Notes: generated by a model not told the origin, from the letters alone. A stretch of 64,000 bases of DNA from Sipunculus nudus (GCA_026874595.1 CM049308.1:74060624-74124623); one strand, 5' to 3'; numbered from the stretch's first letter, positions 13,301-23,134 are shown. A program made the numbers and translations.

Positions 13301-16300
13301 AAGTGGATTGCCAACGAAAAGGGGTTCACTGTTATGAGCTAAAATATGATTAAATGTAAATTTTAAACAAAAAGATGAATATTTAAAACCTCTAAATCGT
13401 TCAACTAGATGAGAAGCAAACGCGGCTGTTACTATATAAATTAAAATAATTTGATCAAAGGTACCCCACTGACCTAAAACTCTGTGGACCCACAATTGTG
13501 TATTGAATACGTTTCCACATCTACGCCTCGTGTTTGAATTAATTGTGCTAATTAAAACGGACCTTGAAAAAAATTAAATGCCGCAGATAACTAATGGAGC
13601 TAGCTGCAACTTCTCAATTTTTAGGTGCATATATTCACCTGATCAGCGAGTCCTAGCCATAGCTCGCCCGTCGCTTGTCGTCTCTCTATTTTAAGCTTTT
13701 CCCAGGAATGGCTGGACATACATCAAAGAAAGAATTAACCCAAGTATCAGTAACCCCGATCCCTTTTTTTCTTGATAAAAAGTGGATTTTGTATGTTATG
13801 GGTTCATAAGGATTGTACCGTTTCAGCACTTTGGCTTATGATGTAGTCAAAGTGGAACTAATAAAGAAAGTGAAAAAATGTGCGTCATCTCACTCATATA
13901 TTTTTTTTCATCAGGCAGCATGTAAACAAAAACTATTCCAGTAACATTTTCAGCACTATTTCAGATACTGTGTTGGTTTGGACCACGTTTATTACCTTTT
14001 CTTCATTATATTAAGACATTATCGATAATTCACATTCATGGCTATAGTTCACTGATCAGTTGCAAATGCGCAGCTATGAATTTTCACTATATTTTCAGAT
14101 ATACTGATTATGTACATTTGTTTAATTTTGTGGTGATATTTTCATTTTTGTTGATAATTTTGGTTTTGCATTCAGTCACAAATATCTGTTACCATGGATA
14201 TTTTAGCAAAATCGGGTGAAAACACTCATGTACAATTACAGAAAAAATTGAAAAGTAAGGAAGCCCTCATCAAATTAACAATATCTCATGCCATTTTATC
14301 TGTTAAGATATCGGAACTTTCACTGTTGTGTATGATTTGTCTTAGACATGCTTAAGCAGAGTGACAAGTGGCTCTCCTATGAAACAGTTTCGCTATTATG
14401 AATATTGTATAATTTGTGTCTTTTCCGAATATTTTGCTTACAAACATAATAACAAAATTTTCATGAAGTGAGCGACATCTTTTTCATAGAATACTCTTAC
14501 AACCTACAAACATGATTTGATAAACCGACAGCCTGATAATCCGATATAAATTTACATTTGTTCTCAGATTATCAAGTCACGACTACATATATATATATAT
14601 ATATATATTTACGAGTCGGCACCATTTGCTAGCGAGATTAATATTATCAAACAATCGCGAAGTACCTTCTATATCAGCCCCCATATTAAATACACAAAGA
14701 TATCACAATTTATGTATTTTGTTCACACAGCTGGACTGGGTTTGCATCTAAAAGACACCCTAAGAATAGTAAGTGTGCATTCCTTGGCAATACCAAGTTC
14801 CCTCATAAGTGGATCTCCGTTAACTGCAACAAGACTCAGCAACGGTACTACATATGCAGCCTTAAACGTAAGTCATGAATAATACTAGGTACAAATATTA
14901 CCGCTTGGCTGACACAGCGCGTTACATAGTGGTTCAGTCAAAGTCAGCCTCAAGGATCGTTTAACATATCCAGTAGGAATTCCATACAAATTGGTTGGGC
15001 AATCTATGCAAATGAACCTCTCGTCTGTAAATGTAGCTGACTTTCGAGGATAGCCCTTATTGTATCCGCCGAAACAGAGATACTATGTTTTCAGTCGGAC
15101 GCCGCCGCCGCTGCATAGGTTTCCGGAAAACTCCTCCGTAACCACTGGGCGGAATTTTTTAAATTCTAGATTATGATCGGGTCACATGTGAACTGCTGCG
15201 CTCTCATTTTTGGTTGACCTCCGACCTTTCCTCTCTGCCCAGCGTCCATTTGTGCATCTGTTTCCACACATAAACCCACATATCTCGGGAACCGTTTGAC
15301 CGAAAATTTTGTACAAATGTAGCCCTTGGGTAGCTGTATAAGATACACTAAAATGGTGGCGCCACCTGCAACCATTTTTGCACAGCGTCCATCTGTTCAT
15401 CTGCCTTGGGATAAAATCACTCATATCTCTGCATTGGTTGGACTTAACCACCTGCAATTTTGCATGTGTATACATCCTGGATAGCTTTCTTGATTTTATG
15501 ACAGGTGGCGCCACCTACATTCACATTAACGCAGCAGACATTCAGGCTCATATCTCGGGAACCGTTTGACCGATTGGGCCATAATTTTGCAAGTGTATAG
15601 ATCTCACATAGCTCTTTATCATACGAAAATTTTGTGGCGCCACCTGCAACCGTTTTTCCACAGCGTCCGTCTGTTTGTCTGCCGTGGGATAAAATCACTC
15701 GTGTCTCGGCAGTGGTTTGACATATCTTCCTAAATTTTTTCAGGCATACATCTTGGATAGCTTTCTAGATTTTGTGGCAGGTGGCGCCACCTACATTTAT
15801 GTTTACGTTGCAGTCATCCAGGCTTATATCTCAGGACTGGTTTGTTGTATCCTCCTGAAATTTTGCACGTGTATAAATCTCACATAGCTCTTTATCATAC
15901 ACAAAACTGGAGGCGCAACCTGCAACCATTTTTGCACAGCATTCTTCTGTTTGTTTGCTGTGGGATAAAATCACTCATATACAAGTAGTGGTTTGACTTA
16001 TCTGCCTAAAATTTTGCATATGTATACAACTTGGATAGCTTTCTTGATATTGTGGCAGGTGGCGCCACCTACATACACATTTCGACTGCAGACATCCATG
16101 CTAATATGCAACACACCTCACATTATTTCCCCTTGCCACTCAATCCATGCCTCACTTCACCCGTCCCCGGCCACTCTGATTTCGGCGGATACACGTAGTC
16201 ACTTGTCGACTACCCGTATTCTAGTTTTTCATTCAACTCCTTCCCGTCATAATTCGCAGGGTTAACAACCATTACAGATTCCTATTGGCTAATACAACGG

Positions 16301-18111
16301 AATGATACCAATATAACCGGTGGAGAAGAAGCAACATCTCATTTTACTTACATAAATGCCCATTAGTTAGTTCTTACTAATCTTTCGGCAATAATTTTGG
16401 TTCCAATGACGTCCGAGCATCTGTATTTATGGTAACATGTAGGAGGTATAAGGTGTCTTCCTTCTGCACAAGAAATATGTGCCCAAACGTATTTGAACAG
16501 TTCTCTCCAACCTTCCGTGAGGTAAACTCTGGCCGGCCGCATTGTACCGCTTGTGTCATGCAAGCGACACTGTTTGCACCTAGAATAATACAGGAATAAT
16601 AATACGATGTTTTAGGTTTTAGAATTAGTTTTTGAATTAAGTTAACAATGCTTTAAGAAAGCCTATAAATTTGATTTGTAACAAAGATATCTTGCTTTCC
16701 ACATCTGGCTGCTAAAACAATAATTTTACAAGGCGACTACCTGTTATTTATGGTCTTTTCAAGAAAATGGTCATCCTTTGCTCCATATTGGCCACCATCA
16801 AGGCGCTCCTTTTTTATGCAACCCCCCCCCCCCCCCATCCCCGCCCTGGAGGAGACATGTTGTTTTCAGTTCCGTCGTCCGTCGTTTTCAGTCGTCGTTT
16901 GTAGGATATCTTGTAAACCTGATAACCCTTGAAGCGCTACATTTTTCTTTCCAATAAACAAGAAAGACATTGTTTCTAATAAAATCTCGGACGAATTCGA
17001 AAACTGGTGACCTTGACCATGATCATCACTTTCAAATCATCTAAAATGTAAATAATTTTTACAGTATTGCAAATTTTGTCCTTAAATTTGACATATAACT
17101 TGTTTCAAACAAGACTCATCCGAAAACTGGTGACCTTGGTCAAGATATTCAAGGTCAAATAAGACAAGTATAGTTCATCTTCTCATTTATTTCTTGCAAT
17201 AATGTTTAAAGTATTGTATATATCCCCAAAATTTGGCGAATATGTTGTTTAATTCGAAGAGTTTTCTCGGAAGAGTTAGAGTACTAGTGACCTTAACATC
17301 GAACTTCAAGGTCAAAGAATTCTCGGATTATTGTGAGCGATAGAGCTGCTGAAGTATTGTATTTTTTTTCTTTAAATTCAGTACACAAGTTGTCCCATTA
17401 CGTTCTTGGAGGAGCTTAAGAACCTGGGATCTTGCCCTTGATCTACGTAGGCAAGACTTGCAGAAATTTAGAATCACTGTGAACTTGATTACCTTTGATT
17501 TCCGAAGATTTTTTACCCTCACTTTCACACACATGTCGTTCCTTCCAAGTTTAATCTTCAGGATCAAATCGGTGGATTCATATGTTTCTGTTGACAGTCT
17601 AACTATTAAAATTTGACATGATTTTTCCTCAAATCAGGGTTCGAAGACCAATGGGGGAGTCACATATCTGTTTTTCTACTGCGAAAACAAAGCAATTCTA
17701 ATTCTTTACTGTTAACATTCAAAATGAGTTTAAGTTTTTTTTTTTTTTTTTGGGGGGGGGGGGGGGTACTGCAAAAATGATGAAGTTCAGTCATGGGCGG
17801 ATCGAGGGCTTTAGGGGCCCATTAGTTCTTCATTTAATGGACAAAATCCCCTCTCGGTTATACATCGCAGTTAATTGACTGATCCACCCATGGATCAGCG
17901 ACAATGTAAATTTCGGCACCTGGAGAGCTTGTTTTTTTCAGTAAATGATCTATGTTTATGTCTGTTATTATTATCATGGCTATGAATCATACCATTGTTA
18001 AATGCGTGGTTATTTTGCATCAAATATGGTCATAACTTATGTTGTTATTTCCTGTTTATTGTAACATTATGCTAGATTAATTGTTGTCATTTTGTAGTCA
18101 ACAAGAAATAA
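1169..18111 (+). CDS. ADAMTS-like (M12B) metalloprotease with C-terminal C-type lectin domain, 5'-partial, multi-exon
   Basis: The model joins 2435-2549, 2818-2997, 6088-6253, 8194-8319, 10112-10232, 11116-11284, 12644-12721 and 14731-14867, with a tentative 41-nt exon at 1169-1209 upstream and a tentative last exon at 18098-18111. All junction phases agree without stops. The product is probably a secreted zinc metalloprotease: HELGH helix, then a Cys-rich segment with LPGMEHTDRREQC (ADAMTS cysteine-rich domain 2, ending TPCGNGK-ICLNGECV), a Gly/Asn-rich linker, and a full C-type lectin fold (WIGL, WQWTDG, final Cys pair). The signal peptide, propeptide and first half of the protease would lie left of the window. 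The third zinc ligand position is Asp, not His. No thrombospondin repeat is seen. Family assignment is firm; exact exon ends are by eye. Similar to ADAMTS/mig-17-type proteins, but the lectin tail is unusual. Confidence 0.8.
1210..2434. other. Intron or upstream sequence without recognised gene
   Basis: The stretch is AT-rich. The 17-mer gtgatgcttgtcgattt occurs at about 1475 and again at about 1536, a 61-bp spaced direct repeat. There is a run of 13 G at about 2104. No other exon-like segment is visible. Confidence 0.5.
2435..2549 (+). CDS. Metalloprotease exon carrying the first two zinc ligands (HELGH)
   Basis: The exon is bounded by 'tatag' and the donor gtaagg. Starting with a split Gly codon it reads GRAMTDTACDEEYHCG, then VVAENPDL, then SRLIAHELGH. 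His-Glu-Leu-Gly-His is the zinc-binding helix with the catalytic Glu of metzincins; the two preceding cysteines match ADAM/ADAMTS spacing (C..C then AHELGH). It ends in phase 2 after GT of a Val codon. The ATG at 2443 is internal and is not a translation start. Confidence 0.85.
2818..2997 (+). CDS. Metalloprotease exon: end of catalytic domain, altered third zinc ligand
   Basis: The exon follows a long T-rich tract ending catag and ends at a gtgagt donor. Joined to the previous exon it gives HELGH-VLGLIDQG, then a Cys-rich part with CANSDTKSVMAGNGYTWC and VCSQDAFIKNLP. ADAM/ADAMTS proteins have HExxHxxGxxHD here, with 'C..xIMA...W..CS...I..FL' afterwards. The downstream match is good, but the expected third His reads Asp (LIDQ). 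An Asp third ligand exists in some metalloproteases (snapalysin type), so activity cannot be excluded. The exon is 180 nt with phase 2 at both ends. Confidence 0.85.
3147..3385 (+). mobile_element. tRNA-derived SINE, copy 1
   Basis: The 5' part resembles an internal Pol III promoter: box A 'tggcttaggggtagagcg' and box B 'gttcgaatctc'. It is followed by a tRNA-unrelated body ('gctctgcaggcttaatgggaaggc', 'ggattacacaccca'). The same head and body recur on the opposite strand at 10583-10857, so this is a dispersed family and not a functional tRNA gene. Confidence 0.8.
5385..5775. mobile_element. TCGATTAA-rich foldback element
   Basis: Both ends are rich in overlapping ATCGATTAA words: 'taatcgatga', 'gatcgatgatcgatcattaatcg' on the left and 'gatttaatcgattaatcgac' on the right, in inverted arrangement. 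The middle is AT-rich. It resembles small non-autonomous DNA elements with TAATCGATTA termini; the exact boundaries are uncertain. Confidence 0.5.
6088..6253 (+). CDS. Metalloprotease exon: ADAMTS-like cysteine-rich segment (LPGMEHTDRREQC)
   Basis: The exon follows a T-rich tract ending tttatag and ends at TCA before gtaagg. It completes a Pro codon from the previous exon and reads PNYACLANEPDVKLTADL, then SKLPGMEHTDRREQCVVF. ADAMTS proteins have CLLD.P....LPG..Y..DEQC..xFG here, so this is the join of the catalytic domain to cysteine-rich domain 2. It is 166 nt and ends in phase 0. Confidence 0.85.
6603..6672. repeat. (TA)n microsatellite
   Basis: About 30 uninterrupted TA dinucleotides. 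The ORF across it encodes an Ile-Tyr repeat and is an artefact. Confidence 0.95.
7085..7755. repeat. Dispersed LTR-like repeat, copy 1
   Basis: This block is similar in order and wording to 26110-26610: 'gctggaatatt', 'ctctaaaacacagc' / 'ctctaaacacagcc', 'caaagaac', 'ccagtacggat'-like words, and a tail with 'acacaataaaa'. The polyadenylation-like tail and unit size suggest an LTR or the 3' end of a retroelement; terminal TG/CA and target duplications were not established. Open frames on both strands (e.g. 7256-7600) are within this repeat and are not considered genes. Confidence 0.55.
7990..8192. repeat. Compound microsatellite (TA)n-(GA)n-(ATT)n abutting an exon
   Basis: A TA run (about 7991-8014) is followed by GA/GAAA repeats to about 8082 and ATT/ATA-rich repeats from about 8130. 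The last one directly abuts the acceptor of the exon at 8194, so this acceptor lacks a normal pyrimidine tract. Confidence 0.9.
8194..8319 (+). CDS. Metalloprotease exon: second half of the cysteine-rich segment
   Basis: The acceptor is 'tatgag' after an ATT microsatellite. In phase 0 it reads GSPCKFVSGECIKKE, a Trp-rich middle (PWRWRDFGG), and ends GTPCGNGK. ADAMTS proteins have 'DGTxCGxxKWCxxGxC' here, completed by the next exon (ICLNGEC). It is 126 nt, exactly 42 codons. The donor is GC: AAAG|GCAAGT. The nearest GT alternative would shift the frame into a stop in the next exon. Confidence 0.85.
8317..8325 (+). promoter_or_regulatory. Non-canonical GC 5' splice site (AAG|GCAAGT)
   Basis: GC-AG introns typically show a strong AG|GCAAGT consensus, which is present exactly. 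Use of this site preserves the ADAMTS-type motif CGNGK-ICLNGEC across the junction. Using the GT at 8327 would put the next exon in a frame with an early stop. Confidence 0.8.
8320..10111. other. GC-AG intron of the metalloprotease gene
   Basis: AT-rich, about 1.8 kb, with no exon-like or repeat unit recognised apart from homopolymers (a run of C at about 9188). Confidence 0.55.
10112..10232 (+). CDS. Metalloprotease exon: last cysteine motif and Gly/Asn/Ser linker
   Basis: The exon follows 'ttatattacag' and reads ICLNGECVQGEAGSGDG, then three imperfect repeats of the type GNSEG/GNGDGG, ending GEK plus one base before gtaatt. The first part closes the ADAMTS-like cysteine-rich domain. The low-complexity repeats form a flexible, acidic linker to the lectin domain. 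It is 121 nt, phase 0 to phase 1. Confidence 0.85.
10283..10331. repeat. (GA)n microsatellite
   Basis: About 24 GA units just downstream of the linker exon. The minus-strand Leu-Ser ORF through it is an artefact. Confidence 0.95.
10583..10857 (-). mobile_element. tRNA-derived SINE, copy 2
   Basis: On the minus strand the element starts 'ccggcttctttggctcaggggt' (box A) with 'gtgggttcgaatctta' (box B). It continues into the same body as copy 1, including 'gcgctctgcaggcttaatgg' and 'gattacacaccca'. It lies in an intron, antisense to the host gene. Confidence 0.85.
11116..11284 (+). CDS. C-type lectin domain exon 1 (metalloprotease gene)
   Basis: After 'ccttttag' the exon reads AVCPTGFKEFQGACYASF, then DNGGKISKANAQEACQEKG, ANLASISSQDVNEFLVSTF. 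This is the classic start of a C-type lectin fold: C-P-x-G-[FW], C-[YF], 'A...C...GA.LASI.S..E..F'. The phase (1 at start, 2 at end) matches both neighbours. Confidence 0.9.
11285..12643. other. Intron; contains an inverted copy of a 'CCGAGGC' repeat at about 12,420-12,545
   Basis: The sequence 'tgtacatccgaggctggacgccaac' with the flanking 'gttgaccggccttgacct' is related to 33,585-33,705 (inverted) and 34,116-34,190. The rest is AT-rich and non-coding in appearance. Confidence 0.55.
12644..12721 (+). CDS. C-type lectin domain exon 2
   Basis: The exon follows 'aataattgcag' and reads NTKQRSAWIGLDRVKRKWQW, then TDGTPL, with a gtgagt donor. WIGL and W-x-W-x-DG are the hallmark core of C-type lectin folds. 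It is 78 nt, phase 2 in and phase 2 out. Confidence 0.9.
12722..14730. other. Intron of the lectin part
   Basis: A 2-kb AT-rich interval with no exon or repeat family recognised, except a (TA)n run at about 14,585-14,608. Confidence 0.55.
14731..14878 (+). CDS. C-type lectin domain exon 3, with possible in-place stop
   Basis: The exon follows 'gttcacacag' and reads TWTGFASKRHPKNSKCAFLG, then KWISVNC, then QQRYYICSLK. This completes the fold with its last cysteines. The calcium/sugar motifs are not canonical: no EPN or QPD after TWTGF, and ISVNC in place of WND. After CTTAAAC at 14,867 there is a perfect gtaagt donor. If it is not used, translation ends after CSLKRKS at the TGA 14,876-14,878. 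The gene could therefore end here or continue to 18,098. Confidence 0.85.
15060..16120. repeat. GGTGGCGCCACC-palindrome dispersed repeat, copy B (most complete)
   Basis: The unit begins with 'cgaaacagagatactatgttttca' and a CGCCGC-rich stretch that is also found, inverted, at the end of copy C. It contains palindrome-centred half-units at about 15,355, 15,505, 15,632, 15,779 and 16,058. The wording matches copy A over most of its length. ORFs on both strands are repeat shadows. Confidence 0.85.
16374..16581 (-). other. Candidate exon on the minus strand, function unknown
   Basis: On the minus strand this segment has an acceptor 'ttattctag' at its start and a donor-like 'gtaaga' at its end. 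Two frames are open. One reads CKQCRLHDTSGTMRPARVYL and later CYHKYRCSD (two Cys pairs). The other has CGRPEFTSRKVGENCSN and ends at a TAG overlapping the donor. Base composition is less AT-rich than its surroundings. I recognise neither protein. It lies just downstream of, and opposite to, the metalloprotease gene. Confidence 0.35.
16975..17580. repeat. Degenerate tandem repeat, about 125-150 bp period ('GGTGACCTTGACC' type)
   Basis: The phrase 'cgaaaactggtgaccttg' recurs at about 16,997 and 17,120, and diverged versions at about 17,272 ('gagtactagtgacctta'), 17,410 ('aagaacctgggatcttg') and 17,555 (partial). 'Aggtcaa' follows several of them. Copies are well diverged, and the long minus-strand ORF across them is not supported as a gene. 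Confidence 0.6.
18098..18111 (+). CDS. Tentative terminal exon of the metalloprotease-lectin gene
   Basis: 'attttgtag' precedes TCAACAAGAAATAA. Joined in phase to the C at 14,867 it adds L-N-K-K and a stop, with an AATAAA overlapping the stop codon. It is plausible because the donor at 14,868 is perfect, but so short an exon cannot be proven by eye. Confidence 0.3.
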
Positions 18112-20829
18112 ATCCAAGAGACCTGCCTCAAGGCTATGCAGACGGGGACCTGAACCCACGCAGAAAACCTAGGGCGAAACGATTAACCATTGGTCATACA
18201 ATAAAAAATTTTTGGAATCTAAGGTGTGGTCTTTTGTGTTCATTCTCTATTAAGAAACTGTGTCGCAAAAGGTTTATTCTCATTTCTACAATGGTATCAT
18301 GGATCCTTCATGTATGCCCGTAAACAATGGAAAACTGTTGTGTTTGTGTCTTCTTAATTAGCCATGGTGTCACTAATCCATAACAATGACAAAGGTGCGT
18401 CATCCCTTCATATATCTTTGGGCTCTTGCAAACTTTTAAATATAGAAACATTGTTTAGACCTATCGTAGAGGCATTAGTGAATTGACCTAGATTTGTGCT
18501 CATTTCGATAAATTCAGATATCACTGACATATTTTCTCAACAAAGGCTGTAGTGGACTTTTAGTATATTTTGCACATATCCTTATCTTTATCAAAGCAAG
18601 TCACTTGGTATATTTTGTGTCATTCTTACATTTTTCCTAGGTTTTATTTGGTCGCTTTAACATAAAAGGATATTGGTTGTATGCATCTTCGTTATAAAGC
18701 CATCTATACCTATTTTAATAAAGGAAAATTATGTGTATCCGCCTCCGATATATTCCTGTTATCCTGCATAATAAATATTATAACTGACAGTGGTGCTACT
18801 CAACCGTCGTCAGGCATCCCTTCTGTGGCCATGGCCCGGAAATGTTCGTTAGTGCTCTTAAAATGTCGGTTAAGATGAAAAGTGTGCCCTAAGGGGGACC
18901 AATATCTCATATATCTTGAGAAGTTTCTCATTTTTGAAATCGACATTATTTCTTCCAGGGGTTATCGCAACGCCATCTATCAGAAAGTAGCTACTCTATC
19001 CAGTGGGTCAAGCTGCTGCGCCATCTATCGTAGGGCCTATTTAGAATGAAACTACATAAGTCTTCCAATGTTAAATCATAAACGGGAAATGCGCTAGTTA
19101 TACATAATGATCAGAATATGGTTAACGATGGCCTCGACTAAAAACGTTATTACATCTGTCAAAAACTATCCCAGTTAACTCGGCCCATGTCAACTCGCAC
19201 CACCGATGACCTCGGCCCACATTAACTCGCCCGGTGGAAACCCGTCCCGTATAAACTACAGAAGTCCCGCGTACCTGTCCCAGGAACGCAAGAACGGATA
19301 CCAATTTTGAGAATTCTTGCAGAAAACTCCGAACAGGAATATTTAATGGGTTGTGGAATTATTTGGCCAGTAGTTAGGCCAGTAGTCTCTCCCTGCACAT
19401 ACATATTTTCCCTAACCCATTTAAATCCATTTCGACGATTGTGTAATCTTGCTACCAGCTGGTTATTTTTACCTTTATACTTTTCATTCATGTGTTGACT
19501 GGGCTAGATCAGTTTGTTTGTTCTCTCATTATAACTGTGACCGAAGGTAACAATAATTAATGAATATATGCAAACAAGTACGTGAAGAGATATCTGTTTA
19601 CATAACAGGTGATTAATTATGATTTTTCTTTTATGATCACCTCATTCAAGTCACGTCATTGTGTTTTCTTGTCACATGACTGCGAGCTTATCCCGAATAC
19701 GTTTTGTATTCTTGTATTTGTAATTGTCAATTATACTTAATCGAATGATTTGTTATTCTCTTATGACCCCCCCCCCCCCACCCCACCCCACCCCCGCTCC
19801 CCGGCCACCTTCCAAATATCTAGCTTTTCCTCATGCCCAAGGGATTTCTTAGTTTTAGCTATACTACATCTATACTATAAGTCATTAATAATTACCAGTC
19901 ACTCGATTTTCTATTTGGCTTTACACGGGTAGGGTAATTAAAGGACATAGGCAATTAATTACCAAACAGTCGGTACCAGATATCACCACTTGATATATCG
20001 AATTCATCCCAATTAACTAGATTAAATGTAGCGGATCCAGAAAAGGTTGGGATCCTTTTGTTCGCCCCCACCCCTTTTTAAAGCCGTTGCAACTTTTGTT
20101 AAGGTTTTCAGAAATCACATTAGTCTTCCCAGGTGACAGACTCCTCCCCATTAAAAATCATGGACCAGCCTCTGAATAATGTTTTCACCGACTCACACAT
20201 CGATTTAAACAGATAAATGGTGTTTATTTATCAACGCGGCAAATTAAACTGCATTATGCACTAAAATCGCTTGTATTTCAATCCCTCCCCGAAGAATGCT
20301 CTGACAGTTTAACCAGAAAGTGTCTCACAGCCCAGTTTTGTATCACAGAGGCCGCGAGTGATGAAATGTAGTTCGAGGCAGTCATCATTTTTGGCGAGAG
20401 TGTTTTCATGTTAGGATGGATTCGCCAAGGTAACTCCCAGACGGTAATGATATGGTCCGGTTATGTAGAACTCGAGTCCGGACTCGAGCCACTATTTCTA
20501 GGACTCGGACCATGGCTGTGTGGTCTTTGCCTCGGACTTGTACTCGGACTCAGACGACATGACACAAGACATCACTCCATCGCTAGTTCATCTCGAGTCC
20601 AGCTGAATACAAATCTTCTTTATCCAAGTTCCCACGTTAATATTGCTAAACACTACACAAAGACTAAGATGAATACAAACTTTTGACAGAATATCTCAAG
20701 TACAATTAGAATGTTCCTTATTTGATCCCCTCCTGATTGTTCCAATAGGACGGACCTTTAGCCAAGTGTCATTCAAAGCAAAACAATAGCAGATGGCCCA
20801 CCGGTCTTGAACACGAGATGGAGATATCC
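18112..20829. other. Intergenic sequence
   Basis: No gene is recognised. It contains 'aactcgcccacattaactcg'-like short repeats (19,165-19,260), a C-rich run at 19,768, a decayed 'GCGGATCCAG' element at 20,030-20,180, and a short cluster of ACTCGGAC/ACTCGAGTCC words at 20,468-20,600. Confidence 0.5.
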
Positions 20830-21490
20830 AAGATCTATGGACATGCATAATTCAGGCCAAAACGGCAAACCACTCCTGAAAAAGGGTATCAATGTATTCT
20901 ATGAAATAGGAAAGATATGTGGCGCCATCTGTCTGGTCTACGAGAAACCTTTCCAAGATAGATGGACATGCCAAATTTCAGACTAATACATTGAACCACT
21001 CCTCATTTATGAACAATTTTCACCCAAAGCAAACGTACGGATGGACGCCACAGGAAAACGATTGCAGATGGCGCCACCAGTTTGAGTACCAGATGGAGGT
21101 CTCCAAGATTTGTGGACATGCACAATTTCAGCTCAATACATTGAACCAATCACTAAGAAGAACAGATGTAAAACGCATGGATGGAAGCCACGCAAAAATC
21201 ATAGTAGGGGGCGCCAACAGTTTTGAGTACGATTGCAACCATGTACATGCAAAATTTCAGCTCAATACATTGAACCACTCCTGAGATATGGGCTTTTATC
21301 ACACCAATATTCATAATACATAAAACAGACTGTAGGTGGCGCCACCAGTCTTTGTTCCGTACAACTTCATAGCTGAGCGAAAAACTATGTTGGGGTTCGG
21401 ATAGATCGGTCAAAGGGTCTCAGAGGAGCTCTCTGGAAAGGAACGCGGCAGCGGCAGAACCTGCGTGAAAACATAGTATCCGCAAACTCT
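20830..21490. repeat. GGTGGCGCCACC-palindrome dispersed repeat, copy C (inverted)
   Basis: The right end 'gcggcagcggcag...gaaaacatagtatccgc' is the reverse complement of the left end of copy B. Palindrome variants lie at about 20,918, 21,070 and 21,341, with 'ttcagctcaatacattgaaccactcctgagat' recurring in between. Confidence 0.8.
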
Positions 21491-22562
21491 GTTTTACAAT
21501 TACTATAAACTAAGTGACAGAGCTTTATTTATGCTGGACTCGGGCTGAACTCGGCCACATATTTGTATCCTTCCTGCTACCTGACAAAATTCAACGTATT
21601 TTGTTTCGACTTGTAAAGGTAATAAATATCGCTAGCACCTATTTTTTTATCTTCAGAATCCGCAGATTAAGTTTTGCGTAGTATTTTCATTACATAATCC
21701 CGTTTAGACCAGGATAGGATCCTGCAAAATGTAATCTAACCTGCCCAACACGAAATCACAAGGGATCTTTTCACGACTGCCGCGATGGTTGCATAATTTA
21801 ATATTCCAATTCAGTATGTGAGCAACATGAAGTTTGCACCAGAGCGACACCTGTGGTATATTTTTCAAACAAGTACAGCACACGGATTATCACAAAATCG
21901 AGAAAATTTAAAACGGCGTGTTCTTTTTTTTACACTTGTATGTTTATGCAATTATTACTGCAAGATGTGAACGAGAAATTAAATTAAGAGATGCAATCTT
22001 TACTACCATATCCCAAATAACCATATTGTACATGGTTATATATAGCTCACCAAAGTGTCTTGTTGTCAGGTCAAACTCCACCTAGTATTGTACTATAGCT
22101 CCTGAGATAACGTACTACTCACATACACATTGTACAGTCGCGTGTGTCTTTAACCATGTATTTAATACAGGTATAACATGAGGTGACCGTGAAACAAGTA
22201 TTTGGTCTATGGTTGTCAAATTCGTGACACAGGGGTGATTTTGCTCACGGGAGTTTGGTGTATTCTCGGAAAGACTTCTGTTAACTGAGTGTAAGTATAA
22301 AACTTTGGTGTCAGGTTGTTGTTTTGCCTTCTGTTCATTCCTCCACACGAAATTGCTAAGCATTGCCTTTAATGTAGTGCAGTGTATTATAGAATATTAT
22401 TCCAGGAAGCAATTTCCGGTAAGATAAATTGCCAGTAGTATACGTAACGCATAGAGATCGTTAGGCAAATACGCCTTAAAGGTACGATGATAAGTCGGGA
22501 AATGAGGGATTGGAACAGTAAGGTGTGCATGTAGATCATTATTGTTAGGCTAAAACACCCAC

Positions 22563-22566
<4 letters not shown>
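21491..22566. other. Intergenic sequence upstream of TMEM179
   Basis: AT-rich, with no repeat unit or exon recognised. The promoter or 5'-UTR exon of the TMEM179-like gene could lie here but is not identifiable. Confidence 0.45.
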
Positions 22567-22638
<72 letters not shown>

Positions 22639-22830
22639 ATTGCATGTAATATATTGTATTATTTTTATATGTAATAATAATAATAATAATTATTATAATA
22701 ATAATGATAATAATAATAATACAATATTGATAATAATAACAACAATAATGATTATTAATACGATTTATTTATTATTTTTATAATTATTATTATTAATTAA
22801 TTATTATTTTTATTTTTATTATTATAAAAA
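22567..22830. repeat. Compound microsatellite (TA)n and (TAA/ATT)n
   Basis: About 34 TA units (22,567-22,636), then imperfect TAA/ATT repeats to about 22,830, 300 bp upstream of the first TMEM179 coding exon. Confidence 0.95.
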
Positions 22831-23134
22831 AAAATTAGAAATGCAACTTCAAATTACAAGTGCATGTATTATCAGATCTCCGGTTATAATACATTATTTA
22901 CATTTTATATCTATATTTACATGTTGAAAAAAAACTTATACAGATATCTCATGCAGAAATGTAACTTAAATTCTTAACTTAAGCAGACAAAGGCACGGGA
23001 TTTCCTCTTGATGAAAGTTGCCCTTTTTAATTAATCTCTCCCCAGATATTTTATATCAGTATTGATTATTCATCAATATTGTACGTGATTAATTATTACC
23101 TTTATTTTACCTACAGGTTAAGTACGAGTTCACG

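Noticed and set aside
15182-15698. Pair of minus-strand ORFs with similar peptides to 76-330
   Set aside because: Similarity is due to the GGTGGCGCCACC repeat; frames are interrupted differently in each copy, so no conserved protein is implied.
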